From a bacterium (lineage in GTDB: Bacteria; Patescibacteriota; Saccharimonadia; Saccharimonadales; UBA4665): a stretch of 11,555 nt of DNA. The stretch covers positions 1 to 11,555 of the forward strand of contig JAJYKI010000014.1 in assembly GCA_021788675.1 (NCBI GenBank), given 5' to 3'. The position numbers and the translations under genes are program-made. Below, in pieces: positions 1 through 5,604 of this stretch. Under the pieces are notes generated by a model. It worked only from the letters and a program-made list of their open reading frames with translations, did not search any database and had not been told where the DNA came from. The stretch's first letter is position 1, and the number at the start of each line of letters is the position of its first letter.

Positions 1-2
1 AA

Positions 3-98
3 TATATCCAAGCTTTATTACGGCTGGAGTTTTTCGACAAACCCTATATCTATTCTATCCAGTGGACAATGCTGAAACCAGTAAGCATAAAAGACTAG
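3..98 (+). CDS. Possible 3' end of a gene entering from the left edge
   Basis: The reading frame starting at base 3 is open from the window edge to a TAG at 96-98, giving about 31 residues (ending MLKPVSIKD). It stops 7 bp before the stop codon of the convergent membrane-protein gene. The other two plus frames are also open here (one to a TGA at 73-75, one to a TGA at 128-130), so the choice of frame is uncertain; I prefer this one because it ends without overlapping its neighbour. No family is recognisable from so short a piece. Confidence 0.25.
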   Translation, partial: YIQALLRLEFFDKPYIYSIQWTMLKPVSIKD

Positions 99-105
99 CC
101 TTAAA

Positions 106-678
106 CTATGGTAGTTTTGCTGATTTTTGACGGAAAAATATAGTTAGTGACAGAGAAATATCTATGAGTAAAAGATAGATCGGAAAGCCGGCAGCGACTA
201 TTCCTATGTTTCTTATAGCCAACAAAGATATTCCGGCACCAATTGCACTGATCAAGAACGGCAGCCAAGCCTCATTATGAGGACTTAACCATGCATGATA
301 AAAAGTCGGTACCGCACCGAAAAAGTCGGCGCCTATGGTGGCGATAACTGCCCATTCTGGATTATGACTTGTTAGCCAGAAAATAATTCCTATTAATGAT
401 AATAGCTGGCTGGCGGCATCGATCCAGTTATAGTCAAAGTCGCGTTTTTTAAACGCCATGGCTAGAATAATCAGCTCCGGTACGGTTGCCAGGCCGGTAA
501 ATGCCGCACTGACATAATCGTGATTGCTAAATTCTGCAGCCGTTGCGATTGCCGTTACTAGCGACCAGGTTGTCCAAGATGCAATACGAGGCTTTAAAAC
601 ACCTTTATAGGTTTGGATTATATAGGGAGTAAATCCTAAGGCTGCGACAATCGGGCCGACAATACTAAAAATGCTCAT
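106..678 (-). CDS. PQ-loop/SWEET-like seven-helix membrane protein
   Basis: This 190-aa protein is almost entirely hydrophobic, with about seven membrane segments (roughly residues 3-20, 33-50, 55-76, 88-104, 109-125, 137-155 and 158-182). The 3+1+3 arrangement and two proline-bearing half motifs fit the SWEET/SemiSWEET/PQ-loop superfamily: P18-Y-I-I-Q-T near helix 1, followed by KPRIASWTTW (29-38), and a second block GADFFGAVPT (116-125) before the second triple-helix unit. Known family members move small sugars or amino acids, or act as receptors; the substrate here cannot be read from sequence. The ATG at 678 is the first in frame and yields a typical hydrophobic N-terminus. No Shine-Dalgarno site is obvious. 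The gene lies outside the R1-repeat array and may belong to the core genome on the left. The superfamily assignment is moderately sure; the function is unknown. Confidence 0.75.
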   Translation of the reverse strand: MSIFSIVGPIVAALGFTPYIIQTYKGVLKPRIASWTTWSLVTAIATAAEFSNHDYVSAAFTGLATVPELIILAMAFKKRDFDYNWIDAASQLLSLIGIIFWLTSHNPEWAVIATIGADFFGAVPTFYHAWLSPHNEAWLPFLISAIGAGISLLAIRNIGIVAAGFPIYLLLIDISLSLTIFFRQKSAKLP

Positions 679-726
679 GTGGTTTTTTATTAATCATATC
701 CATTGTAGCTATTTTATCCGATTGTT

Positions 727-744
727 AATTCGTTTGAACGAATT
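727..744. terminator. AT-rich perfect palindrome followed by T-tract
   Basis: AATTCGT-TTGA-ACGAATT forms a 7-bp stem followed by six T on the plus strand. A second inverted repeat, TTTTAGC-TTGG-GCTAAAA, sits at 757-774 immediately beyond the stop of the MazF remnant. Either could end transcription of the flanking genes, but both stems are AT-rich and therefore weak. Confidence 0.35.
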
Positions 745-776
745 TTTTAGAACGCGTTTTAGCTTGGGCTAAAAAA

Positions 777-930
777 CTATTCGGTTAATATTGACTGAAG
801 CATTCCAAATAGAAGTGCACTGTCTGGTTTTTTCAGAGTTCCAATCCGAGCCTTAAGTCTTGCCTTATCGATAACTCTTAATTGATCACGTGCAGCACTA
901 GACTTATGACCTAATATGGTCAAGGATTAC
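777..930 (-). pseudogene. MazF/PemK-type toxin remnant (C-terminal part)
   Basis: Reading the minus strand up to a TAG at 777-779 gives about 50 residues containing ARDQLRVIDKARLKARIGTL. This matches the conserved C-terminal block of MazF/PemK endoribonucleases (in MazF of Bacillus, LEQIRTIDKQRLTDKI), in which a Gln-[IL]-Arg-x-[IVL]-Asp-Lys-x-Arg-Leu strand-helix element lies near the end of the protein. Upstream, the frame is closed by a TAA at about 927-929, and the N-terminal strands with the catalytic residues are absent. No antitoxin gene accompanies it. It is best read as a decayed toxin cassette, next to R1 copy A and two intact toxin-antitoxin pairs. The family call rests on one motif; that the gene is broken is clear. 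Confidence 0.5.
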
Positions 931-962
931 TTTGGAGACTCTAATGTTTTAAAATTACTATA

Positions 963-1072
963 TTACTGCCACTTTTTAGGCATATTCCGAATGGAATCTT
1001 ATAGATCAGTCGTTAGTTACCTAAAGAAATAGGCTTGGCTAGAAGTATGCTAGGGAAGTATTTTTCGGGTAA
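963..1072 (+). repeat. R1 repeat, copy A
   Basis: Near full-length copy of the 111-bp R1 repeat, one base shorter (TTAGTTACC where other copies have TTAGTTTACC). The 5' heptamer is eroded (TTACTGC instead of GTGGTGC); the 3' end CGGGTAA is intact. It ends 16 bp from the stop codon of the coiled-coil gene at 1089. Confidence 0.9.
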
Positions 1073-1088
1073 GGTTTCTTTATGGTAG

Positions 1089-1409
1089 TTAAATTGATAA
1101 CTTATAGCCAATTTTATCTGCAACTTCATGAACCCAACGGTCAAGTCGTTCAAGTTGATGGCCCATAACCAAACGTTCATCGTCATCTATTTCTTGCTGT
1201 TTGGCTATTTTATCCATGGGATTGAAAAGTCTATTTATATCTTCTTTGCTAGCCTTTTTTTCCAGTTCTTTATCTATTCTACTAAAACCTTCCAGCATAG
1301 TAGATGTTAGTTGATCCATTTGCTTATCAAAAGCAACGCCCAGAGACTGAATCTGTTCTTCGATCTTATCAAAGCGTCCACCGAAGCTAGTGCTAGTTTT
1401 CACTGCCAT
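1089..1409 (-). CDS. Small coiled-coil protein, function unknown
   Basis: The 106-aa product is soluble and highly charged. Residues about 12-75 show heptad-like spacing (FDKIEEQIQSLGVAFDKQMDQL...), indicating a long helix or coiled coil, followed by an acidic patch EIDDDERL (73-80) and a C-terminal helix with W92. Small charged coiled-coil proteins like this are frequent in Patescibacteria genomes without an assigned role; I do not recognise a named domain. It is a single-gene module: R1 copy A lies 16 bp beyond its stop, and repeats R2 and R1-B lie upstream. A TATAAT box ends 7 nt before the ATG and no Shine-Dalgarno site is visible, so the mRNA is probably leaderless. It could be an antitoxin-like or DNA-binding accessory protein, but nothing in the sequence shows this. 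Confidence 0.7.
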   Translation of the reverse strand: MAVKTSTSFGGRFDKIEEQIQSLGVAFDKQMDQLTSTMLEGFSRIDKELEKKASKEDINRLFNPMDKIAKQQEIDDDERLVMGHQLERLDRWVHEVADKIGYKLSI

Positions 1410-1416
1410 AATAACA

Positions 1417-1422
1417 ATTATA
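1417..1422 (-). promoter_or_regulatory. -10 box of the coiled-coil gene
   Basis: TATAAT on the minus strand, separated from the ATG at 1409 by 7 nt. No convincing -35 box is seen 16-18 bp upstream. Transcription would start at or beside the start codon. Confidence 0.55.
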
Positions 1423-1486
1423 CTAGCACAGAATGTTCGTATGCTTAGATTGAATAGAATTAATAATTAAGAAATAGTTAACCTAT

Positions 1487-1572
1487 CAAGATAATTTATG
1501 TCCTGGTACTTAAAAGACTCTGATAGGTTTTAAGAATTTAGTTTGGGCTAATCAAAATATGAATGAAATATG
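1487..1572 (+). repeat. R2 repeat, copy 1
   Basis: An 86-bp segment from CAAGATAATTTATG to GAATGAAATATG, nearly identical to 3021-3108 (a few substitutions and a 2-bp insertion in the second copy). It abuts the truncated R1 copy B, just as copy 2 precedes the full R1 copy D. Confidence 0.9.
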
Positions 1573-1594
1573 CTTGGGGAGTATTTTTCGGGTA
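1571..1594 (+). repeat. R1 repeat, copy B (3' end only)
   Basis: TGCTTGGGGAGTATTTTTCG followed by GGTA corresponds to the last 24 or so bases of R1. The first 85 bases are missing, and R2 is joined directly to the remainder, so a deletion has removed the 18-bp spacer and most of R1 found at copy D. It ends 21 bp from the stop of the RelE-type toxin gene. Confidence 0.8.
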
Positions 1595-1615
1595 TGGGTC
1601 TAATTTAAGCAACTA

Positions 1616-1876
1616 TCATCTATATACGTCTCTTCTATGTTGAACCAGTAGTATGACAATATTATTGCCTTCAACATCAAATAAGATCCTATAGGCACCT
1701 ACTCTGAAACGATATTGTGCATCAGCAGGTTTTGTTAGAGGTTCGGCAAATGAGATGGGATCATCTTGAGATATAAACCAATCAAGCTTAACTTTAAGTC
1801 TTTTTATTACCTGAGGTGGAAGTTTCTGAATAGATTTTACTGCCGGCTTTTTATAAAGCAGCGTATAGCTTGACAC
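1616..1876 (-). CDS. relE: RelE/ParE-family mRNA interferase toxin
   Basis: This 86-aa protein has the compact RelE fold signature: an N-terminal strand YTLLYKKPAVKSIQKL, two helices (about 18-37), then YRFRVGAYRILFDV (55-68) and the basic C-terminal strand VQHRRDVYR (78-86) that supplies the substrate-contacting Arg/His/Tyr residues in the family. RelE toxins act in the cytoplasm and, in characterised members, cleave mRNA in the ribosomal A site. The start is GTG at 1876, sharing its G with the antitoxin stop (TAGTG), which implies translational coupling. The stop is TGA followed at once by TAG. Partner and order (antitoxin first) are typical. The exact subfamily (RelE, YoeB or ParE-like) is not settled by sequence reading alone. 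Confidence 0.9.
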   Translation of the reverse strand: MSSYTLLYKKPAVKSIQKLPPQVIKRLKVKLDWFISQDDPISFAEPLTKPADAQYRFRVGAYRILFDVEGNNIVILLVQHRRDVYR

Positions 1877-2118
1877 TATAAATCTCCAAAAACATCATCA
1901 TGGCTTAAATATTCTTGACTATCACGAGCTTCTTTGATCAACGCAAGATAGTCTGGGTTATTAGCGGCAAGCAAATCTTCAAGTTTATCTAAATCGATTA
2001 TAGCTCGCTCTTTTTTCCCTCTACGAGTAACAATAATAATGTCTTGTTCATTAACCGAGTCAAGGGCATCTGATAGGTTACTCCTTAATGTTGAAGCCGT
2101 TACTGTTTTAGTGCCCAT
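1876..2118 (-). CDS. YefM/Phd-type antitoxin
   Basis: This 80-aa protein opens with TVTASTLRSNLSDALDSV (5-22) and continues with IIIVTRRGKKERAIIDLDKLEDL (27-49), the classic Phd/YefM N-terminal DNA-binding and dimerisation domain. The acidic C-terminal tail (about 58-80) would wrap and neutralise the toxin. Its stop overlaps the toxin start by one base, so the two are made together. The ATG at 2118 follows TAGGAG with 7 nt spacing, a good Shine-Dalgarno site. By family precedent the antitoxin, alone or with toxin, represses the promoter just upstream, where two GTATTAC direct repeats lie. The pair forms one module between R1 copies B and C and is intact. Confidence 0.9.
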   Translation of the reverse strand: MGTKTVTASTLRSNLSDALDSVNEQDIIIVTRRGKKERAIIDLDKLEDLLAANNPDYLALIKEARDSQEYLSHDDVFGDL

Positions 2119-2131
2119 ATCGATACTCCTA

Positions 2132-2183
2132 GTATTACTTTGTATTACGTTTTAATTGTACGTTCTAGTTATACATGTGTCAA
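2132..2183 (-). promoter_or_regulatory. Promoter and candidate operator of the YefM/RelE pair
   Basis: On the minus strand TTGACA (2178-2183) and TACAAT (2155-2160) are separated by 17 bp, a near-consensus sigma70 promoter. Just downstream of the -10 box, two direct copies of GTATTAC (2132-2138 and 2142-2148, plus-strand reading) start 10 bp apart, one helical turn, over the likely transcription start. They are a plausible autoregulatory operator for the antitoxin. Confidence 0.65.
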
Positions 2184-2189
2184 TACTTA

Positions 2190-2289
2190 CCTAAGAAAAC
2201 TGGGTATCATACAGATAGGCCGTATCAGCGTGCATATCCGCAAAAATGATGATCAAAGCTTTTGCGATTACTTGGATGTGCGCAAATAA
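2190..2289 (+). pseudogene. Possible C-terminal gene fragment
   Basis: The plus frame reads YLRKLGIIQIGRISVHIRK... and ends at TAA 2287-2289. The composition is protein-like and the frame runs open further left through the toxin-antitoxin promoter, but there is no start signal. I do not recognise the family. It may be a relic of an earlier cassette, or chance. Confidence 0.2.
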
Positions 2290-2348
2290 CTTACAAATAT
2301 TTTTATATCGTACATATAAATATTCTAAAAACAAGAAACAGGGTGCAA

Positions 2349-2459
2349 GTGGTGCCACTTATTAGACATATTCCGAATGGAATCTTATAGATCAGTCGTA
2401 AGTTTATCTAAAGAAATTACATTAGCTAACAATATACTAGGGGAGTATTTTTCGGATAA
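2349..2459 (+). repeat. R1 repeat, copy C
   Basis: Full 111-bp copy, starting GTGGTGCCAC and ending CGGATAA (one change from CGGGTAA). It is the most divergent of the four long copies. It ends 18 bp from the stop codon of brnA. Confidence 0.92.
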
Positions 2460-2477
2460 GTTAAGTGCTCTATATAG

Positions 2478-2732
2478 CTATTTGCTTAAAAACTTATCGG
2501 CATATGAGCTCAGCACACCGTTTATCATGGACTGGTACTTGGCGTTATGCTTCTTAGCATATCTCTTATAGAGATCTAGGCTATCTTTATCTATTGCTAT
2601 GGTAATCTTTTCCTTTTTAGTCTTGCGTACAAATTCTTCAGGCGAAGGCAATAAGTCATCATTAACAAAAATAGGATTCTCTAATGATTCCTGAATATCA
2701 TCTGGTGCATCTGTGTAATTAACGCTGCTCAT
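2478..2732 (-). CDS. brnA: BrnA-family antitoxin (ribbon-helix-helix)
   Basis: I place the start at the ATG at 2732, giving 84 aa beginning MSSVNYTDAPDDIQ; the purine-rich GGAAGGAAAGA lies 6-16 nt upstream. A longer frame from 2768 would overlap brnT by 50 bp and adds a non-conserved N-terminus. The N-terminal half (IQESLENPIFVNDDLLPSPEEF) is the acidic toxin-binding arm. The C-terminal part, KITIAIDKDSLDLYKRYAKK followed by YQSMINGVLSSYADKF, matches the ribbon-helix-helix DNA-binding domain of BrnA. In known systems BrnA neutralises BrnT and the complex represses its own promoter. The gene overlaps brnT by 14 nt. R1 copy C lies just beyond its stop. Confidence 0.85.
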   Translation of the reverse strand: MSSVNYTDAPDDIQESLENPIFVNDDLLPSPEEFVRKTKKEKITIAIDKDSLDLYKRYAKKHNAKYQSMINGVLSSYADKFLSK

Positions 2733-2988
2733 ATATTTTCTTTCCTTCCCGCCAATATCCAGCTCCAATAATACGGATATGGCTCTTTCTTATAGTGAAC
2801 CTTACAGTGGCAATCCCGCCGTTCCTGGTTTTACCTATGCAAAAGTATCTTTTCTCGCTAGCAGAGTGCTTCTTGTCTAAGATTATTACTCTGTTGCTAT
2901 CGGAGAAGACATGTTTTGCCTCATGGAATGAAATGCCATGTTTAGCAATATTTAGGCTATTCTTGCTATCATGCCATTCAAAATCCAT
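2719..2988 (-). CDS. brnT: BrnT-family ribonuclease toxin
   Basis: This 89-aa protein matches BrnT along its length: an N-terminal FEWHDSKNSLNIAKHGISF (3-21) corresponding to the family's F-x-W-D-x2-K-x3-N-x2-KHG-[VI]-[ST]-F signature, followed by EAKHVFSD, an E-K-R block (45-47), and the C-terminal IRIIGAGYWREGKKIYEQR resembling the family's IRIISAR...E...Y ending. BrnT has a RelE-like fold and is a cytoplasmic RNase. The toxin gene comes first and overlaps brnA by 14 nt, the normal order for this family. A TATAAT box ends 7 nt before the ATG with no Shine-Dalgarno site, so the transcript is probably leaderless. The pair appears complete. Confidence 0.88.
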   Translation of the reverse strand: MDFEWHDSKNSLNIAKHGISFHEAKHVFSDSNRVIILDKKHSASEKRYFCIGKTRNGGIATVRFTIRKSHIRIIGAGYWREGKKIYEQR

Positions 2989-3023
2989 ATGTATTATTAT
3001 ACATAATTTAATATGGCTTTCAA
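2989..3023 (-). promoter_or_regulatory. brnTA promoter with overlapping palindromic operator
   Basis: TTGAAA (3018-3023) and TATAAT (2996-3001) on the minus strand are 16 bp apart. The palindrome ATGTAT-TATT-ATACAT (2989-3004) covers the -10 box and ends against the start codon, an ideal place for repression by the BrnA-BrnT complex. The -35 box overlaps the edge of R2 copy 2. Confidence 0.6.
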
Positions 3024-3108
3024 GATATAATTTATGTCCTGGTACTTAAAAGACTTTAATGGGTTTTAAGAAGTTAGTTTAGTCTAATCAAAATATGAAT
3101 GAAATATG
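3021..3108 (+). repeat. R2 repeat, copy 2
   Basis: Second copy of the R2 segment (see 1487-1572). It is 88 bp and followed after an 18-bp spacer by the full R1 copy D. In both places R2 lies on the upstream side of a single-module gene, so it may be the remainder of a larger cassette end. Confidence 0.9.
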
Positions 3109-3126
3109 ACCTCTGTATCTGAACGA

Positions 3127-3237
3127 GTGGTGCCACTTATTAGGCATATTCCGAATGGAGTGTTATAGATCAGTCGTTAGTTTACCTAAAGAAATAGGGT
3201 TAGCTAGAAATGTGCTAGGGGAGTACTTTTCGGGTAA
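3127..3237 (+). repeat. R1 repeat, copy D
   Basis: Full 111-bp copy with both intact termini, GTGGTGC and CGGGTAA. The bases just beyond it (CGGGTAATGGCTCTCT) also resemble the inner part of tRNA-Gly (CGGGTAAAGGGACTCT), 13 of 16 matching. Confidence 0.95.
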
Positions 3238-3418
3238 TGGCTCTCTTGAGCCTAGTTAGGGCCTATACTACCAAAAGTTCAGCATGGGATAATTTTTAAG
3301 CTAATTTTTTATCAAAAGTCAGTAATGGTTGAACCTTATTTAGCTAGTCGCATATTGCAGTCCTTGAGTCATAAAAAGATTAGTGGCTAGATGTCAATAT
3401 TTAAATACGTAAGAAAAT
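3238..3418. other. Non-coding stretch between R1-D and the ATP-grasp gene
   Basis: The only structure seen is a short hairpin GGCTC-TCTT-GAGCC (3239-3252) with no T-tract on either strand. All six frames are closed within short distances. It carries the 3' untranslated region of the ATP-grasp gene, and no clear terminator is visible. Confidence 0.5.
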
Positions 3419-4405
3419 TTAATCAGTTGATCTTGCTATTTGCATAAGCTCCTTTGCTATAGATTTTGAAATTGGAAATCCCAATTCTTCCTCCAACCAT
3501 CCATACTGACCGTTGGGATTACACTCTAAAAAAACAATAGCGCCATCTTTTGTCTCGATAAGATCAAATGCCCCGAACTTGAGGCCAAGTTCACCTAGAT
3601 ATCGCAAGCATTTTTCGCTTACTAAGGTAGGTAACTTTTCAGCCTTAAATTTTACATCTTTAGAAAGTTGGTATTCTCGCCAATCTGTCTTAGCAGCACC
3701 TTGAGTGTAAATTGCTGTGGCGAAGACTTCGTCGCCCACTACAGTTACACGCCATTCTTTACTCTTCTCAATAAATGGTTGATAGAGGCCCGGAAATGGT
3801 ACAGTATATAATGCAAGCTCATTAATCTTATCTTTGTTTAGTCGGGTCGTGTACATGCCTTTTAATATATTTTTGTCTGATATAACTCCCCTAAACATCT
3901 TAATGATGGCTTCAGGGTGTTCTTCAATCAGATCTACGACAATTTCATTCCAATCACTACTCATTATTGTTTGGGGAATCGTAAAACCAACTTCATGTGC
4001 GACAGCCAATTGCCCAAACTTTCTATCTGCTCGGGTAATCGCATTGGGGGAATTCAGCCACAGGCTATCTGGTATCATTGACCAAATAGTGTCGTGCGCA
4101 GCTCTAACTTCGTTATTCATGTATAACTGTTTTGCAATATCTTGATCAACATCAGGCAAACTAAAATTAGAAACTTTACGATACCATGCCGCGCCCAATG
4201 CTTCTCCTGTTATACGAGAACCCTGGTAGCTCATTGCAAAGTCACCATCCTCTGCTATGCCAGCCGTAAAAACTTCTTCGCCTGAAAGCACCTTATCTGC
4301 TTTGTATACAACAACAGGATGATGATGTCGCTCCAGAACTTCAGCGACTGGACCGTATGCATGCTCGTCAGAACTTGATGATGCAATAAGTATATTCTTG
4401 TTCAT
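3419..4405 (-). CDS. MvdD/MvdC-like ATP-grasp ligase (putative RiPP maturase)
   Basis: The 328-aa protein has the layout of the ATP-grasp ligases that modify graspetides (microviridin MvdC/MvdD and relatives): an N-terminal pre-ATP-grasp domain with AAWYRK (72-77), the linker LNSPNAITRADRKFGQLAVA (117-136), GFTIPQTIMSS (140-150), the nucleotide-binding K169 in AIIKM, the strand QPFIEKSKEWRVTVVGDEVFA (209-229), and the metal-binding end GAFDLIETKDG...FLECNPNGQ (278-300) with D281, E294 and N296. Known relatives use ATP to join Ser/Thr or Lys side chains to Asp/Glu within a precursor peptide. The length is usual. It lies 27 bp after the DUF6624 gene, and the 58-aa peptide gene at 5290 is the likely substrate. 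No strong Shine-Dalgarno site is visible. A RimK-like ligase acting on another target is the alternative. Confidence 0.82.
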   Translation of the reverse strand: MNKNILIASSSSDEHAYGPVAEVLERHHHPVVVYKADKVLSGEEVFTAGIAEDGDFAMSYQGSRITGEALGAAWYRKVSNFSLPDVDQDIAKQLYMNNEVRAAHDTIWSMIPDSLWLNSPNAITRADRKFGQLAVAHEVGFTIPQTIMSSDWNEIVVDLIEEHPEAIIKMFRGVISDKNILKGMYTTRLNKDKINELALYTVPFPGLYQPFIEKSKEWRVTVVGDEVFATAIYTQGAAKTDWREYQLSKDVKFKAEKLPTLVSEKCLRYLGELGLKFGAFDLIETKDGAIVFLECNPNGQYGWLEEELGFPISKSIAKELMQIARSTD

Positions 4406-4432
4406 AAATATTTTACTTAAACTATATTTCGA

Positions 4433-5047
4433 TTAATCAATGAAGTCTCTTACATAGTCAACATATTCTTGCTCTGTTGATGTTCTTTGATCTGATTTTC
4501 TGGCAGGAATTTGCTTTTGAGATTGTGTTGATATGGCTAAATTAGTAGGCCTTTTAAGCATTCCCAGCCCAAACTTAGCCCTTCTATTACTAACCTCTTT
4601 AAAATTCTCGATCGGGTAAAGAAAAGGTAGACCATCTTCACCTAAGAGCCACTGAGTTCCATACAACTGCTTCTTACCTTCAATGATTCTGACCCTATCA
4701 ATCAGAGGAGGTATAGCTTCTGGATAAATACTATTTGGATGAGCTAAGAAAGCTTTCATATAAATGTCTAAAACTATCTTCATGGTTGAATATGTTGAAT
4801 GTAGAGCTATTAGCGAAAGTGCCTGAGAGCCCTCATAGCCAATGGCTTCAACGGTCGGCAAACCAATTTCATTAATAATTTCTAACGCTCGTTTAGCACG
4901 CGCCTTGCTATGCAACAAAAGATCAGCTTTTCGCCTAGAAATCTCATCTTTTGACATAGAACTATAATCACGAGAGAACGACTTAACTTCAGTCTGATCA
5001 GATTCCACCATTTTCATAAGCTCTGAATAGTAGTTAGGATATTTCAT
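4433..5047 (-). CDS. DUF6624-domain protein
   Basis: In this 204-aa protein the central part matches DUF6624: IGLPTVEAIGYEGSQALSLIALHS (61-84), then IPPLIDRVRIIEGKKQLYGTQ (112-132), with the family's characteristic AYL-DRV...G..Q-YGTQ pattern, then YPIENFKEVSNRRAKFGLGML (144-164). The domain has no established biochemical role that I know of. The N-terminal 55 residues are charged and helical. The last 30 residues (about 175-204) lie beyond the domain and are rich in Ser/Thr, Gln and Asp/Glu. GGAGGG (5060-5065) lies 12 nt before the ATG, rather far; no in-frame start is closer. The gene sits between the peptide gene and the ATP-grasp gene on the same strand, which suggests a role in making, protecting against or handling the peptide; this is inference. 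Confidence 0.75.
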   Translation of the reverse strand: MKYPNYYSELMKMVESDQTEVKSFSRDYSSMSKDEISRRKADLLLHSKARAKRALEIINEIGLPTVEAIGYEGSQALSLIALHSTYSTMKIVLDIYMKAFLAHPNSIYPEAIPPLIDRVRIIEGKKQLYGTQWLLGEDGLPFLYPIENFKEVSNRRAKFGLGMLKRPTNLAISTQSQKQIPARKSDQRTSTEQEYVDYVRDFID

Positions 5048-5113
5048 ATTATGACCATACCCTCCACGACTAATTGAAAATGAGTAATATCTTTAAATGA
5101 TAATCTACTAGAC

Positions 5114-5290
5114 TTATTGATCGTCGTAATCTGCCGAGCCTTGTCGGCTACTGTAATTTGATCGACTAATGTCAAGCTCTGGCGTTTCAGTTGCAAGCGC
5201 TTCAAACACACTTATTTTACCAAGCTTACTCTGGACCTCAACAGGAATATTACTTCGATCTTCAGGGGTAATCTCTAATGTCTCAATCAT
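5114..5290 (-). CDS. 58-aa peptide, candidate graspetide precursor
   Basis: This short gene starts MIETLEITPEDRSN and ends with the tail SNYSSRQGSADYDDQ before TAA (5114-5116). The ATG at 5290 follows AGGAG (5297-5301) with 6 nt spacing, and a promoter lies just upstream, so it is well supported as a coding unit. It is the first gene of a same-strand set with a DUF6624 protein and an ATP-grasp ligase. Precursors of ATP-grasp RiPPs are short, with a leader followed by a C-terminal core mixing Ser/Thr donors and Asp/Glu acceptors. The tail here fits: three to four Ser and three Asp in the last 14 residues. The PFFxRFL leader motif of microviridins is absent, so it would belong to another class. 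It is acidic and has no signal peptide or Cys. It could instead be a small regulator. Confidence 0.65.
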   Translation of the reverse strand: MIETLEITPEDRSNIPVEVQSKLGKISVFEALATETPELDISRSNYSSRQGSADYDDQ

Positions 5291-5325
5291 TCATAACTCC
5301 TAACATTACATTGCTTACAATCCTA

Positions 5326-5353
5326 ATTATACACAACTCATATGGGCCGTCAA
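5326..5353 (-). promoter_or_regulatory. Promoter of the putative RiPP operon
   Basis: TTGACG (5348-5353) and TATAAT (5326-5331) on the minus strand are 16 bp apart. The -35 box lies only 16 bp beyond the stop of the transposase fragment, probably within the terminal part of the old insertion sequence, which suggests a hybrid promoter. Confidence 0.6.
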
Positions 5354-5369
5354 TCTACCTGCTTACCCA

Positions 5370-5516
5370 CTACATCGTGGACACTGAGACGAGTGGAATA
5401 GTTAAGTTTAGTGTAGCGTGGAATTCTTCTGGGGGTAGATAGTTTAGCGCCTGATGAGCGCGGAAGAAGTGATAATTGTTAAGCCAACGTTTAAACTGAG
5501 CCTGTAGTTTAGACAT
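5370..5516 (-). pseudogene. IS3/IS481-type transposase remnant (C-terminal end)
   Basis: The minus strand encodes 48 residues containing QFKRWLNNYHFFRAHQALNY followed by LPPEEF, then STM and TAG (5370-5372). The W-L-x-x-Y-x...R-x-H-x-A-L-x-Y-x-P-P-E-E-F pattern is the conserved C-terminal end of DDE integrase-core transposases of the IS481/IS3 group, which carries the last catalytic-domain helix region. An in-frame TAG lies directly before the ATG at 5516, and the rest of the catalytic domain is missing, so this is a fragment and not a working gene. Upstream sequence (5517-5604) is AT-rich with no further transposase similarity that I can see. It shows past insertion-sequence activity in this accessory region. 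Confidence 0.8.
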
Positions 5517-5604
5517 CTACCTAATTAAAAACAAAAAAGATATAAATTATAGAAATCATCAAAGGTTATTTTTTCCGCAAACAAAAGTACATCTATGCGT
5601 ATAT

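Noticed and set aside
2377..2571. 64-aa plus-strand open frame
   Set aside because: It is R1 copy C running into the antisense of brnA, whose family match is clear on the other strand.
2733..2768. Longer brnA start at 2768
   Set aside because: It would overlap brnT by 50 bp; the ATG at 2732 has a purine-rich ribosome site and gives the usual BrnA N-terminus.
963..3237. R1 as a classical integron attC site
   Set aside because: The size fits, but I find neither RYYYAAC nor GTTRRRY core sites at the ends, nor the long paired arms expected of attC; only short local hairpins are present.
5044..5058. Four-codon leader peptide (ATG at 5058, stop overlapping the DUF6624 start)
   Set aside because: GGAGGG is only one base from that ATG, too close to work as its ribosome site.
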